A stretch of 64,000 bases of DNA from Limnanthes douglasii subsp. nivea (GCA_036936605.1 JAUPFV010000003.1:148894997-148958996); one strand, 5' to 3'. Positions 43,129 through 55,839 are shown, counted from the stretch's first letter. Made by a program: numbers and translations. Notes: a model not told the origin generated them from the letters alone.

Positions 43129-43301
43129 AGTGCGCATAGGGTAAACCCTCAGTCTGACGCGATAGCCTGCAAACCAACGCCAAAGGTAAACCACACAAGG
43201 TGGCAGGCTCAGCCGAGAAAGCGTATGTAGAGGGACTCGAACTCATGACCTTTGGTCACAAATGTACCATACTCAACCAGCTCGGCTACCTCCTTGGAGG
43301 C
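43077..43301 (-). mobile_element. tRNA-derived SINE
   Basis: On minus: head 'CCTCCAAGGAGGTAGCCGAG'. RNA polymerase III box A is 'TAGCCGAGCTGG' (within 43288-43272) and box B 'GAGTTCGAGTCCC' (43244-43232). A tRNA-unrelated body of about 150 bp follows, ending 'GGGTTTCCTCCG' and an A-rich tail (AAAAAGAAAAAAAAAA) at 43077. Probable target duplication AAATATGTAA/AAATATATAA at 43067-43076 and 43302-43311, with one mismatch. At 225 bp it is a normal size for plant SINEs. A partial 3' copy in the upstream repeat unit comes from the tandem duplication. Confidence 0.87.
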
Positions 43302-43311
43302 AAATATATAA

Positions 43312-45280
43312 ATTGTAATTGTATTTTAAATTGGAACAAAGTGTATAAATATATTGTTATATAAATTTGATTATTTAAATATAATTAATTTATAATTTAT
43401 TGAACAACTTATAATAAAATAGATAGTTTCATGATTATTTATTAGTGGGGTGTCGAATGATAAAGTTTCATGATAGCTGTAAAATATATTATGATACTAA
43501 ATAAAAATATATTACTATAGTCTTTTTTTCACCATTGTTAGCTGTAAAATAAAGTATTAGTAGAGTAATCAAATTAACAGAAAATTACTAAGTATTGTTA
43601 TTCAATCTAAAGTATCCCAAATTTAGACCTTCCAAGAACAATATAGCTCTAAGTTGTGCTGCAGCATCAACTTGAGTTATATTACAACTGACTTTTTCTT
43701 TGAGGTAGTTTGTTGCAAAATTTTGCATGCCAATCTGCTGTAAAATTTTGCTCTCTGAAGATCAATCTCAAAGACATTATGGAAGTTATAAGTTTACGGA
43801 TGCAAGTAACAAGAGAGAGGAACCAAAAAGTATAACCATTTGCCAATGACTCAAGTAGGAATCTATATCTATATCAATCTGTGTATAACCAATACTTAAT
43901 ATAAATGCAATTCTAAACTTAATTTTCAGACTTACCCTTACTGTTTTTTCCTACAACATAATTTTTATTTACTCTAAATCTAAGAAGTTCTCCAGAGTTA
44001 TTGATCTCTTAATATGTTATTCTCTTTTTCGTCAAAGACAATGAACGAAGCAAGTTGCATAATGTGGAAAGATCCATTGTCATCTCAACATCTTAATATT
44101 TTCATCACAAAAGAAAAAAAGATAATGACTAGTAAATTTATATTCTTAAATATACCATACACTCTATATCACAAGACCTGTGATCCATGTTTTTAGGATC
44201 TCTGATCCTATAAAACTAATAATTGGTATTAAATTCACGATTCTTGATAATTTTAAATCTAGATAGATTCTTTATTTTATCATATCAATTTTATCAATTG
44301 TGGAGAAATCCCCAAATTTAATTGATATTAAGACCTTTAGCAAGTTTAGGGTTTAAAATATTTGGAATGCATGTTTATAAAATGTTTGGTGCAATTGATA
44401 GCATAATATATATTAATTAATATGTATGATTAAACATTCATTATTTTTGTTTTTGTTTGTACGTGAGTGTGCTGCCCTGAACTACCCTTAATACTCGCAA
44501 CAAACCAATTAAGTTTCTTATTGATATAATTTGATTTTTCTTGCATGATTTTTAGTGTGATTTTTTTTATTTATACTACCACACATATGCTTACATGTTT
44601 AGATGGATTGTCACGTGTGTTTAAAATGCTTGTTGTTTATGGGTGTACAATTATATATGCCCAGCTATATGAGCATTAAGAAAGCATGCAATGTTAAAGA
44701 TTGTATGGCCTTGGGGATGTGATGTAATTACCCAATTTTGTTGACCACTTGGATTCGAAGATGTATGTGGTGATGTCATATATGCCCATTGATTGTTTAT
44801 TTTTTAGGTTTAGAGATTTGAATGACATTCATCTTCCTCGAGATATCTAAACTTATTCATTTAACACTTATTTCGTTAAAACAAATACACAATACCTCGT
44901 CAATGTGAAAAACACAGTAGTTAAAAAAATGAGGAGAAAACAAGGACTCGTTAATACCGTTCAAACTTAAGATCTTGATATATATATATATATTCATTAT
45001 CAATAAATTCAATAGCATACCTAGTATTTGATAACAACTTCAAAAAAATAGATTTCGAAAGAAAGAATCGGGTTTTAGAAAAAAAATTGAAATTTTATTT
45101 TATAGATTATATAATCATTAAAAGTATTTAGATTATAAAAAATAAATACTAAATGCTTATTAACAAATATACTTATTTAGATCTAAAAATTTGGAATCAT
45201 GTAGTATCCTTAAACATTTGTGGTCCTTAATTAGTGGTAACAACAACTCAATCTGGTGCGACTGAAGTAAATCCAAAAAA
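43312..45280. other. AT-rich intergenic stretch
   Basis: No coding sequence, structural RNA or transposon ends recognised. A short (TA)n run lies near 44980. Confidence 0.5.
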
Positions 45281-45289
45281 ATAAAAAAT

Positions 45290-45720
45290 AGTATTTCTCG
45301 GCTTTAGAGCTCAGATTATCCCCCTCTTGGACTTTTGAGGAAAATATTACGTCTTATATCTCTAGCTAGTAAATTGTATAAGGTGACGATTGATAATGAG
45401 GCTGATACATCTTTCTGGTATGAACTTTGGTTTATTCTCACCTCGTTGGTAAGCCATTATGGACATAATATAATAAAAAAACTCTAGACTTGACAAGAAC
45501 CTCAAGGTCTCCGATATCATTCAAGATGATCTATGGAATTGGCCATCTCACATCAGATCTTCATGAGTAGTAAGGAATTAAAGCAATCTTTAGGAGATCA
45601 ATAATCTCATTCTCTCACTACCTCATCCTAATATCAAACACGATGAACCAGTAGTCATGCTCAAGGTGAATGATCTACTTTAGAGATCCTAGTTCGGAGT
45701 GTTCATGGTTCATCAAAAAG
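45290..45720 (+). pseudogene. LINE RT C-terminal fragment (zf-RVT region)
   Basis: In shifting plus frames: 'KLYKVTIDNEADTSFWYELW' (about 45375-45430), 'SHYGHNIIK' and 'VSDIIQDDLWNWPSHIRSS' (about 45510-45560). This is the usual stretch between the RT and zf-RVT domains of plant L1-type LINEs. No catalytic RT, endonuclease or poly-A tail was found nearby. Confidence 0.6.
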
Positions 45721-45926
45721 CGTGGCTTGATTAAAGTGTAGCAAGACGATGGTACTTGATTGAAGTGGCGGTAAGGAACAAGACAATGGTAGTCTAATAT
45801 GAGGTGAGCAGTAACATCCATAGTACCTCTATGATTCAGGTAGTCCCCAACCTGATTAGAGTGAGCGGAAAGAAGTCAATTGAGAGGAGGCTAAGTAGTA
45901 CTTTGTTCGAGAGGAAGATTTATTAG

Positions 45927-46075
45927 TGTGGTGATCAAAGTCCCACATCCCACATCGGTTAAACATGTGATGGAACAATGGTATATAAGAACATATTTTA
46001 ACTAGTATAAGGTCATTTAGACAAAAGTGAAGACGACATAGATTTTTTAATGGGTACCAATAACTATGAAACACA
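45927..46075 (+). repeat. Possible LTR or TRIM remnant
   Basis: 'tgtggtgatcaaagtcccac' followed by 'cacatcggtt' and 'ggtatataagaacat' is the kind of start seen in many plant LTRs and TRIMs ('AAAGTCCCACATCGG'). The other end and any internal domain are not seen. Confidence 0.35.
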
Positions 46076-46489
46076 AAATTATTCTTTGCTTACTACCCAT
46101 TTTTTATATATGTTATTTTTAAAACTAAATATGTATATATTTTCATTAAATCACTTTTTCCCCTTTTTCGTCTTCTTGACTATTTTTCTCCATATTTTTT
46201 TATTCTTTTTTTAATCTTTTTTTTATTTGAAATCGAATTCAAATACGATGTAACCGACAAAAAATTAATTATGATGTAAATTGACAAAACTAAAATCGAC
46301 AAATCTCTTAATCCTGTGTAAATTGATAAATTGTGACCGAAGGGAAAAACTAGAAAAATTATAATTGGAATATGTTTCCAAGGTTTAGGATGATGGATTG
46401 TTTGGAGAAATAAAATGATTATATGTTTCCGGTTAGTTTTATCGCAGTTTTACGTTAGTTAGATAAATCTGTGTCCATTGTCCAGTGTC

Positions 46490-47110
46490 TCACGTCTATC
46501 ATCTCACGTTGCTAGATGCGAGACCAATGCAAAATATAAACGGTCGATGCGAGACATAAATGATATATATATATGAGATCTAGATTTATAAATGTTAGAT
46601 GTGAGTATTAGTGTAAAACAAAAATGGTAGATTTAAGACCCAGATGCTAGATGATAGATACGAGACAATGCAAAATGTAAATGCTCGATGCAAGACATAA
46701 TTGTTATATACAGATGTAAGACCTATATTTATAGATGCTAGATGTGAGATTAGTGTAAGATAGAAATGGTAGATGCAAGAGTCATATGCTAGATGATAGA
46801 TGCGAGACCTAGATTTTATATGATAATTGCTAGACCAATGTAAAATGGAAATAGTAGATGTGAAACAGAAATGTTAGAGGAAAAATGTGAGACCTAGATG
46901 CGAAACCAATGTAAAATGGAAATGATAGAGGCCAGAAAATGAGAGACATTGAAGCTATATGTGAGGCTGAATGCTAGATGCTAGACCACGGTTAACTAGG
47001 TTCGCAAAAAAAGGAATTAAAATTTCTTCAAAAACTATCATTCATAAATCTAGTTTTGTTCATCTTAAAAAAAACAAAACTAATAATATACGGAATTTTA
47101 AAAATTTAAA
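46490..47110. repeat. Second locus of the 'tagatgcgaaacc' minisatellite family
   Basis: About a dozen diverged units such as 'gctagatgcgagaccaatgc' and 'tagatgtgagattagtgtaa', with variable spacing of 20-40 bp, end in 'tctagttttgttcatctt' (about 47050). That right edge matches the flank of the repeats at 14260 and 14700, so both loci derive from one repeat family. Confidence 0.7.
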
Positions 47111-47245
47111 TCACAAAAAATAACGAATAAAAAAGAATATACACATAATAATTTTATATTAAACGTTATTTTTGGTAAAAAATAATGTACATTAACGTAT
47201 TTTTTTTGATATAAATCATAATTGATTTTTTGATGGGTATTATTA

Positions 47246-48162
47246 GGGATGATAATTTTTTCCGAAATCGTGGGTACTCGACCCTCTTGGACATTTCTAA
47301 AAAAAATTCGCGCATGGATAGTTGGTTTGAAAATTTACTACCCGCCGGGTTTAGGATGGGTAATGGGTTTAAATTTTTTTCCACGGGTACCCAACCCGAA
47401 CCGACCCACTGGATAATACCCGACGAATACTCGCTAAATTGATATTATATAAAATAATAAATTATTTAATATTATTTATTAAAATTTAAAATAAAGTTAT
47501 TAATATTAGTATTTATATCTGTGATACCAAAATTATATATTATTTGTTAATATATATAATATATTTAAAAAAATATTATTCTATATTTAAACATTAGATT
47601 TGATTTTTCAATTTCGTTCTTTTAATTTTTTTTAAAACTGAGACTAATACTATCAGTATAGGTCTATTATTATTATTATTAATTTAATTAAAAAAATTAT
47701 TAACATAAACCAAAACCATATATTTATAATTAATTACATAAAAAATGTGAATTATTTGCTAATTATCATTATATTTAAAAAAAAAATCATTCTACATAAT
47801 TTGATTTTTCAATTTATTTTAATAATAATATTATTAATTAAATTAAACTAACTATTTACTATAATATACCAAAACCATATATTAATTATTAATTGATTAC
47901 AAAATATTTTGTAATCATCTAGAAACCATATATTTTGAAATTAGTATTTATATATTTAGATATTAAATTTGATATTTTCTATAAAAAAAAGTCATTGCTT
48001 CGATAGGTACTTGTGGATGGGTATCCGAACCCGACGGGTTCGGGTGTGGGAAAAATATTATTACCCGACAGATACGGGTTAGGATATGAGTTTGAAAAAA
48101 TATAGACGAGATTGGTTACGGATTTAGCTATACCCGCATCTATCCCGATACATTGTCATCCC
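47246..48162. mobile_element. hAT-like nonautonomous element with GGGTA-rich subterminal repeats
   Basis: Ends are inverted: left 'gggatgataat', right 'attgtcatccc' (two mismatches in 11). Inside the left (47265-47430) and right (48010-48150) ends are many 'gggtaccc', 'acccgaac' and 'gggttcggg' motifs in both orientations, and the 600-bp middle is nearly pure AT. This layout is typical of dicot hAT-related nonautonomous repeats with GGGTGGCAA-like ends. I found no 8-bp target duplication. Confidence 0.55.
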
Positions 48163-49179
48163 AAGTCATTCTTTTATTGATGAAATAAATATTTATTTAT
48201 ATACAATTAAATTTTTATACTCCATGTTAAAAAATAAATACAAACTCTTTCGATTTTCTAAGTGATTTTCTACATAATTTGTTACAAAATTATTTCGTTT
48301 AAATTACTTAACTTATAAAACTCAAATCAATAAATTTTAGAATTACTAAACTAATTAATTTTATAAACTGATTTAAACTTTATCGATTATTATTTATAAA
48401 ATTTTAATCGGATCAAACTTAATTTGATTAAAAAAGCACACGGGTAATATCCAAACCAAACGGATGATCAAAAGAATCCAAATTTAGAAATGTTAGAACC
48501 GAATTTAAATTTTAGAGACGGATTACTCAGAACCGAATCCAAACCGGTACGACTGCCACCCTACTTGAACTGTTTTTATTTTCGAACAAGGCCCGCACCA
48601 TCACATAAAGAGAAGAAAAGCTTCATAGTCATTAGTCACACAAGAGCACGCGTTCCCATGCATGACTATGAGGCCCCATAATTCTTTTCTTTAACATACG
48701 AAGAGAGAAAAGTAAGAGAGCTAAACTCAATAATATATATCTAATACCATACTTTTATGTGTAAAGAGATCCCATCTTTCTCTTTGTTGCCCACTCTTGT
48801 CATTTTATCCGATATGTGAACTGTTACGATTTATCAAACTTTGACAACAAAGTTTATATCGAACATTAACTCAACCCTAATCTAAAGGGTTGATAAGACA
48901 GCGCTATATTAAAATGGTCCTATGGAATTTGTTTTGATGATAGGGTGATATTTGTTTTTTTCAAAACATATGCCGTTTTAGGGTTATATAATATACAAAC
49001 AAAGATTAAAAGTTTTTGTGATAAAAAAGAAGAAGAGAGATCTAGTCTGTAGAACATAATAATAACATTAAAGTCTACATTGACCTATAAAAACAACATC
49101 TATTATGAGTCAAAAATATTTCAAAAAATGACATGTATTTCACGTCTGACGGAGTAGTATTTATTTGGACTAAAATGAT
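48163..49179. other. AT-rich intergenic stretch
   Basis: No gene or recognisable element. Confidence 0.5.
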
Positions 49180-49663
49180 TTTTTTTATTTTTCTAAAAGG
49201 AACCTTTTATTGATTAAAGCCATGTTTAAAATCCATTACAAAGAAAAGGCTAGAAAGATCCAAAACCCGAACCAGCTAAGGAGACAACAAAACCATAAAT
49301 ACCGAAAAACAAATCGAACTCTTCTTCTTCAGACCTCTTCATCCTCAAATCGAAATCGAAATCGAAATCGAAATCGAAATCCTGAATTCCTTGAAACAAT
49401 TGATTCCATTGAAACAATCAAACCAAAACCCTTAAAAGTCTCCAACACAAAACCCAAAACAAAACTTCAGACAACAACCACATTTCGAACAGATATCAAA
49501 TTGATCGAGACCAACTTAAACATGCATGACTGATACCCTCCATTGCTCGAGAATTGAAGAAAACCAAGTTAAAATTTCCATAACTTAATCAATTATTAAC
49601 CCTTCTTATGTTTCCAGTCCCCAAACTCTCTAGAAACGTGATAGCTCTAAGAAAATTTGGGGC

Positions 49664-50140
49664 TTAATTTCTGTTGAAATCCATTTCAAAAGTGGATTTG
49701 AGAATCTCTTTGGCTATCCAATTAGCCGCTTCATTTTTCTCTCTGTATATGTGAATCAAATTCATATGTCCAGACACTAATTTTCTACAGCAAGAAATGA
49801 TAGGGATAAGGAACCACAGGGTTCTACCCTTGAGAATCATTTCAGTAAGCAGAGCATAATCAATCTCAATATGGAGATTCGTAATACCATTCTCTTGACA
49901 AATAATCAACTCTTCAAGCAGAGGTATGCATTCTGCCACAATCGAAATACTCTTACCGTATAATCTTCCATACCCAAAAACAATGAGGCCATTATTGTCC
50001 CTAACAATGCCTCCACCACTGGCTTCATTAAATAGACTACAAGCTCCATCACTGTTGAGCTTATATATATTAGACTTAGGGTTAATCCAACGTAAGGATA
50101 TAGCAGTTTTGGGTTTCTGTAAATGATTCAAGCAACCCAG
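49664..50140 (-). pseudogene. LINE ORF2 C-terminal RNase H
   Basis: An open frame of 155 codons. 'LNSDGACSLFNEASGGGIVR' holds the first catalytic Asp; 'VAECIPLLEELIICQENG' the Glu; 'LHIEIDYALLTEMI' the second Asp, where many relatives have ESD. 'HIYREKNEAANWIAK' is the C-terminal helix with the 'N.AAD.lA' motif altered. It is of the plant RVT_3 type found at the end of L1 ORF2. No stop within the domain, so it is the best kept part of ORF2 after the endonuclease. Confidence 0.8.
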
Positions 50141-50792
50141 TAAAGGACTAGAAGAACTATATCTTCCTCAATGCTTCCTTTTGAGGAGGAAAGCTCTGTT
50201 TGAACCCGACATAATAAAAATAACATGATCAATCATCCTTTTTTGCATTTATAGATTGATCATCGTGTTTTTTCTTGTTTCTTGAGTTCCATAAGACCCA
50301 TGTGATAATAGGAAGAAGTATAGAGCACATATGAATATAATGTTTAAAGATCCAGAACCAGTTTCTCACAAGATGAGGGAATATCATTGATTGAAAGATT
50401 TAAATGTTGAAAATATCCGCAAAGAAAACCCAAACTGACCAAGCATTCTGACATTCTATAAGCGTATGATTGATAGTTTTAATAGACTCACACTGCTGAT
50501 ATTTGGCAGCATGAGATTGTCATTCATCTCATCATCAAGAATTTTAGGGATAAGGTTCTGAATAATATTAGAATTCCAAAGGGTATGGCTATCAGCTAGA
50601 ATATCTTGGAAATAATCCACTGCGGAATCACCAATCTCTTTCTGATCCTCAATCCTATCTGTCCCATTGTAGAATTGTGTATATTCTATTCATTTTGTTT
50701 TTTTTACCAAATTGTGAAAGAAAGCAGTATTTCTTTCACCATTTTGGCCCAGTTAGAATGGGACTTTTGTTCCAAAAAAACTTCCTCTCTTT
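50141..50792 (-). pseudogene. LINE ORF2 RT remnant and zf-RVT, core missing
   Basis: From the right: 'REEVFLEQKSHSNWAK'-like start of RT (about 50790-50750), 'NGTDRIEDQKEIGDSAVDYF' (about 50665-50605) and 'ILADSHTLWNS' belong to the N-terminal part. The frame then passes directly to zf-RVT: 'QCESIKTINHTLIECQNAWS' (about 50500-50440) and 'WVLWNSRNKKKHDDQ' (about 50300-50255). The whole palm with its catalytic Asp residues is absent, so about 1.3-1.6 kb is lost. Confidence 0.75.
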
Positions 50793-51780
50793 CTAGCAGT
50801 TTAAGATGATGATCTTTAGCAGAGTCAAGAATATTCTTATAATCAATAGAATTAGATTGTTGGTAATTGATTTCTTTATAGACATCTCTTCCTCAATCAG
50901 TTTAATTGAGTCAAAAATATTCCCAAACACAGTTTTGTTCCAAACATGAAGATCAGACTTTAGTCTTTTCAGTTTGAACCAAAACTTTTGAATAACATTA
51001 CCCTTAATCTCTTTAGACCAGCTAGCCTCCATAAAACTGTTGAAATATTCATGTAATATCCACATATTCATAAATTTAAAAGAAGATTTGCACCTAATTA
51101 GAATTGATGAAATCTTGATAATGAGGGGAGAGTGGTATGAACAAGTATTTGCTAGATGAGTCACCCTAGTTTCTTCAAAATAATTTAGCCAAAGGATGTT
51201 GAATAAGATCATATCCAACCTTTTCCATTTGCTCCCATTAGTCCACGTAAATTTAGGCCCAGAAAATCCAACGTCTGTAAGGTTACAGTCTGAGATAAAA
51301 TAATTGAAGTCATCAATACTATTTAAGCAAGATTTAAAACAGATAAGTTGTTCCTCAGTGGAAGAAATAGTATTAAAATCCCCCATAATAAGCCATTCAC
51401 TGCAGCTATCATCCAGACTTCCAAGCTTCTCCCACAAAATTTGTCTTAGATTCCTATTGCATTTTGTGTATACAATAGAAACTTTAAAGCTTTTGTTAAG
51501 GATATTGTGTTTAACATTCAGGTGTATAAATTTTTCATCATTAGGAATAGTATCAACAACAAAATCTTCTTTCCAAAACACCCAAACCTTGTTACTGATA
51601 TTGCTTGAAAATCTCTGAAACCGTAACTTTTTAGCAGTAGAAACAAGCTTAAAATTGTCCACCATAGGCTCTTGTAAAGCCATAAAAATAGTTTTCTTAG
51701 ATCTTTTGATAGTCTTTAGTTTCAGATAGTTTCTTTGTTGCCAATTCCCCGAACGTTCCAATTAAGAATCGAGATAGTCA
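50793..51780 (-). pseudogene. LINE ORF2 endonuclease domain
   Basis: ATG at 51780 overlaps the ORF1 stop (ATGA). 'LNWNVRGIGNKET' is the typical start, after which one frameshift moves to an open frame of 322 codons: 'FMALQEPM' (catalytic Glu), 'WLIMGDFNTISS' (Asp-Phe-Asn), 'DVGFSGPKFTWTN', 'RVTHLANTCSYHSPLIIKI' where the catalytic Asp of SDH is Tyr, and a helical linker to RT. It is an apurinic-type EEP endonuclease that would nick target DNA; the D to Y change would disable it. Confidence 0.83.
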
Positions 51781-53253
51781 TTTGGAATTGTGGGTTTTAG
51801 TAGCATCTTTGTGCTGTAATAGTTTGGTACATAACAACCCTTTTGTATTCAGAGCTTTTAGCTTGCAATATTTGTTGTGAACAACTTTCTTAAATTCTTT
51901 ATCTTGAATCTTATTCCAACCTTCTTTCTTTGTAACAAGCGAACAAGGGAAACTTCCTGAGTGAATTATAGCTGGAGAAATTGGAGCTTGATGCAGCTTA
52001 TCAAGAATAATAGCAGATCCCAGGTCAATCGTATGCAATGCACCAATGATTTCAGCATTGGTCAATTCAGTAGTTTCATTCTGAAGAACCAGGTTAGCAT
52101 AATTATTACTCAGTAGATTATAATCCACAGACTTTTCAATTATGGACTCCTTAATAACATTTCTAGCTTTTTGTTGGGAGTTTTCTTCTTGATCTTTTAC
52201 TATTAAAGATTTTATAATGTAGTTTTTGATTGATTCACCATTTGCCTTAAATCTTGTAGCATTCTGAACATTGCTAGAGAACTGATAATTAACAAAACCT
52301 TGAAGATTATGCGGAATAAGTGGAGGAACAACTTTTCTATAAGCAGAATCTTGATGACCCAAATGGTGGCAGTGGCTACAATAATGAGGGTAAGCATCAT
52401 AAACTAAATCTTCCAAAACCCTTCGTCTTCAAAGAAAATCCATAGTTTCTTAGGCATAGGTTTAGATGCATCAATTTCAACCCATATTCTGCAATAATTA
52501 AACCTTGCCCTATTCTTAGAAGGCACCCAAACACTCAAGGGAGATCAAATGCAATTAGCAATTTCTAGAATAATATTCTCTTGATACATAAATTCAGGTA
52601 AATTAGGCAGATCGATATGGACAGTGATAATAGGATTTTCCCGATGAGGATTAAAGTTAGGTCCCCATTTTAAGATTCTCATTGTCTTGCTTCCTATAAC
52701 ACGCACATTACTTGTCCACAACTTGATAAGATCTTCATTTAGCTCATTCAATAAACACATGTCTGAAGTCCAGTTGTGTTAGGTTGAATTCTCCTTTAAA
52801 CTTGAAACTTCCAAAAAATGACTTAATAGATTCCATGCTAGGTTTACCAGTCCCAAATTTACCCACAATTGTGTGTTTAGAGTTTCTTAGAAGCTCATCT
52901 TTATCTTTCTTGTAAAAAAAAGTAGAATGATCTACATTATGAGAGAAGGAGACGTTCTCATGGATTATTCCTTGACTCTTAGGCTTAAGACAATCAACAA
53001 ACGATTTATTATGTTAAATGTTTTTCGAGATCTTGGAATTGCAATTTTCAAAATTCCTTGAAGTATCTTCATAGATAGGATTGCTTCTTATTCTTGTATT
53101 GATATCTAATTTAGAATGATTAATATTATCATTCATAGATGTATAACCTTGCTTTATTTCCTGATTCAATAGGGGGAAATCTAATTCAAAGAATGAAGCC
53201 CTTTCCTCAGCACCATGATTGCTTGGTGAGATGTATTTACCTTCCTCCATCAA
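51778..53253 (-). pseudogene. LINE ORF1 (DUF4283 and zinc knuckle)
   Basis: ATG at 53253 ('MMEEGKYISPSNHGAEERAS'). The DUF4283 domain lies around 52870-52545 in shifting frames ('GKFGTGKPSMESIKSFFGSF', 'ILKWGPNFNPHRENPI', 'VHIDLPNLPEFMYQENII'). From 52416 the open frame has 'YCSHCHHLGHQDSAYR', a CCHC knuckle whose last Cys is Tyr. The rest is charged and of low complexity. ORF1 binds LINE RNA. At least three frameshifts or stops. Confidence 0.8.
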
Positions 53254-53262
53254 CCTAAAGAT

Positions 53263-55830
53263 GGATGCAGGAAAGAATAAGACAGATTAAAACCGAGAAT
53301 GAAAATGAAGATCAAGTTCTTGAAGTTCTTGAAGTTTTTCCATCTTGTAGTTCCATCCATGTTCCCATAAATTCCATCGAGTAAAAACTAAATATAGTTT
53401 TTCATTTATATCATAGAGTGATAGTACATGTTTGGGTTAAATACTAGATATAGATATAGTTCTACCAACTCCATTACAATCGTTTTCCGTAAGTTTTCAG
53501 GTTCACACAATCTTCATATCTTGTATTAAACAAATTTTTTTTATGTTTGGTCAAAGTTATAGTATGTTGTTTTATGTGACTTTTCTATATATTCAACGTA
53601 TTTTTTGTATTTAAAATAGAATTTTTTATTTTTGATCAAATAAAACTCGTGAAAACAAAAATACAACTTTGTTGCAGGATAGTTGGTATAGATAAAGTCC
53701 GTACTCAATGCAACAATAATATATAGAACCTTTATATATTATATATGATATTTGTTTTGTTCAATAAAATATATATATGGTTTTAAGTTTATACACAAAC
53801 ATTAGAAAATATAATCAGTGACGTACTAAAATATAATGTAATTGCCGGTGTAGTCACGACCGAAACATTATGAAATCTTATGTAAAAAAATAAAAAATAA
53901 ATTATTGAGATTTAAACCATAAAAATCATAAATATGTTGTTATTTTTTTAATGTTTACTGATTTTATGTATAGATTAAAATAAAAATTTATACCCAAACA
54001 AATACCCATTCAACTTTACCCATGAATATGATATTTACCTTTTTGTTTATATAAAAAGTTAAAAAATGATCTCAAAAATTAACAATAATATCAAATTTTA
54101 TATGAATATATTCAAACAATATGTAAAATGACATAATAAAATAATTCCATGTATTATATATAACAGAAGAAGTTGGTGGCATAGATAAGAGAGTGTATTT
54201 ACTTTTTAACCTTACTTTTGAAGTGGAAGATCAAGTAAAGCAAAATGCATAATCTTTAGATAATTGCTTTTGCTTTGAAGCCATGTCTTTAAGACTATTC
54301 CATGATCCATCTTCCATAGAAAAGAATGAGCATTATTAACCTAGGGAGCTGGGTCATGGTGTGTTAAGGGAAACACAATGTGAGACTGAGAGGAAAGGAA
54401 TAAAGTTGGTCCAACAAATTTATAAAAAGTAAAGTAAAGAAAAGAAAAGAAATGTATAGTAGTATTACACATACTTGCAAAAGCTTACATTTGCTTCTTT
54501 CCTGTATGATCAAACATTATAATTTATGAATCATTTGTAGTAGCAGAACATAAGTAATGATATATTAATCATCATCCTCTTCTTCTTACATGCATTCTTG
54601 TCGGCTCCTCTTCCCAATTTAAGAATCAAACCATTTGCATTGGTTAGTGTAAACAAATTTACTACTAGTTTTGTAAACAATATACAATCGGGAGAATCTA
54701 TATAATTTTATTTTGTGTATTGAAGTAGTGTGTAGTAAAAAAAAATTAGAATTACTTTCTTTTCACGAAATGAGGTTTCCATCAGCATACCTAAAAGAGT
54801 TGCTGATTGTAGATTATGCATTAGTCGATTGACTTAAATTTTCTTTTGTCAAGATTTAAACTTCCTTGGTGATGACTAACATTTTTTAAAATATAATTTA
54901 GTTCGTGTTTGTGTGACTATGCAATATTGATAAAACACGAAATCAGATTTTCATAAAAAATATTGTTTAAACGCTATTGTTATCTACCTCTAATGTTTGA
55001 TTTTTTTAAAAATATTTATTTTATATGTATGTTTACTTATTAGTGTGAGTTTAATTGATTTTAATATTAAATCTAATAAATAATAATATATTATTATTTA
55101 GTTTTATAATGTTATAGATAATGCGGGGATATTGATGGGGTTAAATGCAAATAGAGAGAGTGTTTTTGGTTTAATAATTAAATAATGGTTTTTAAGAGGC
55201 TACTAAAGATGATGATCTTTTCGAGAGTTCATCGCAAACAATTATGAATCGATAAATAAAGGTCAATTATAGAGAAGATGAAAGTACACTTAAGTTTAAG
55301 TGGACGAGAAAAACAAACATATATGATTTAAAAGAAATTAACAATTAAATGAGTTTTATTAAGAATTTTAGTATACTAACTGATACACTTTAATTATCAT
55401 ATAAAGTCAAACCATAACAGTTATTTTTAAACGCATCAAATTTTACTGTTTCTAACAAAAAATAATATTTTATCTCTAACATCTTTTCCAAAGAGTTTTC
55501 CAATATGTATCTATTATACTTCTTAAAGATTAGATGATTAACAACTCTCGAGCCAATAGAAATACCACAAGCTCGTATCGTTCTCTAATCGAAAATCAAA
55601 AGCTCTCGTTAAAAATATAAAGGGGAACATCATAGCTAATTGTAAATGTTCTATCTTATGTTCTAATTATTTTTATTGTATGTGGAATTAGAATTCTTAG
55701 TTTAAAATCATGGGTATAGATATATAGATATCCTGATTTATTTAACATATTCTAGCACATGTATCAGGCCCTACTCTGATTCCTATTCTTGTAGGAATAA
55801 GAATTGTGAAATTAAATCTTCTGAAATATC
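53263..55830. other. AT-rich intergenic stretch
   Basis: No gene or element recognised. Only short AT repeats and a purine-rich 'aaaagtaaagtaaagaaaag' run near 54425 are seen. Confidence 0.5.
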
Positions 55831-55839
55831 GCGTTCCAG

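Larger units (their letters stand above)
49180..53262 (-). mobile_element. L1-type LINE with the RT core deleted
   Basis: On minus: ORF1 (53253-51778), ORF2 endonuclease (51780-50793), a short RT remnant, zf-RVT and RNase H (to 49664), a 3' UTR with an (AAATCG)n run near 49350, and an A-rich end near 49180. The order is that of plant L1 elements with a C-terminal RNase H. At about 4.1 kb it is shorter than a usual full copy, mainly from loss of RT. Frames are interrupted but well readable. Confidence 0.85.

Noticed and set aside
47265..47430. GGGTA-rich stretch considered as interstitial telomeric repeat
   Set aside because: The plant telomere unit TTTAGGG is not repeated here; motifs occur in both orientations and pair with the other end of the element.
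49210..49533. Plus-strand open frame of 107 codons with an Asn-Arg repeat
   Set aside because: It lies in the 3' UTR of the minus-strand LINE and the Asn-Arg run is the translation of a simple (aaatcg)n repeat; no independent support.
54150..54650. Region examined for a microRNA precursor
   Set aside because: No long foldback and no match to a conserved plant microRNA that I could recognise.
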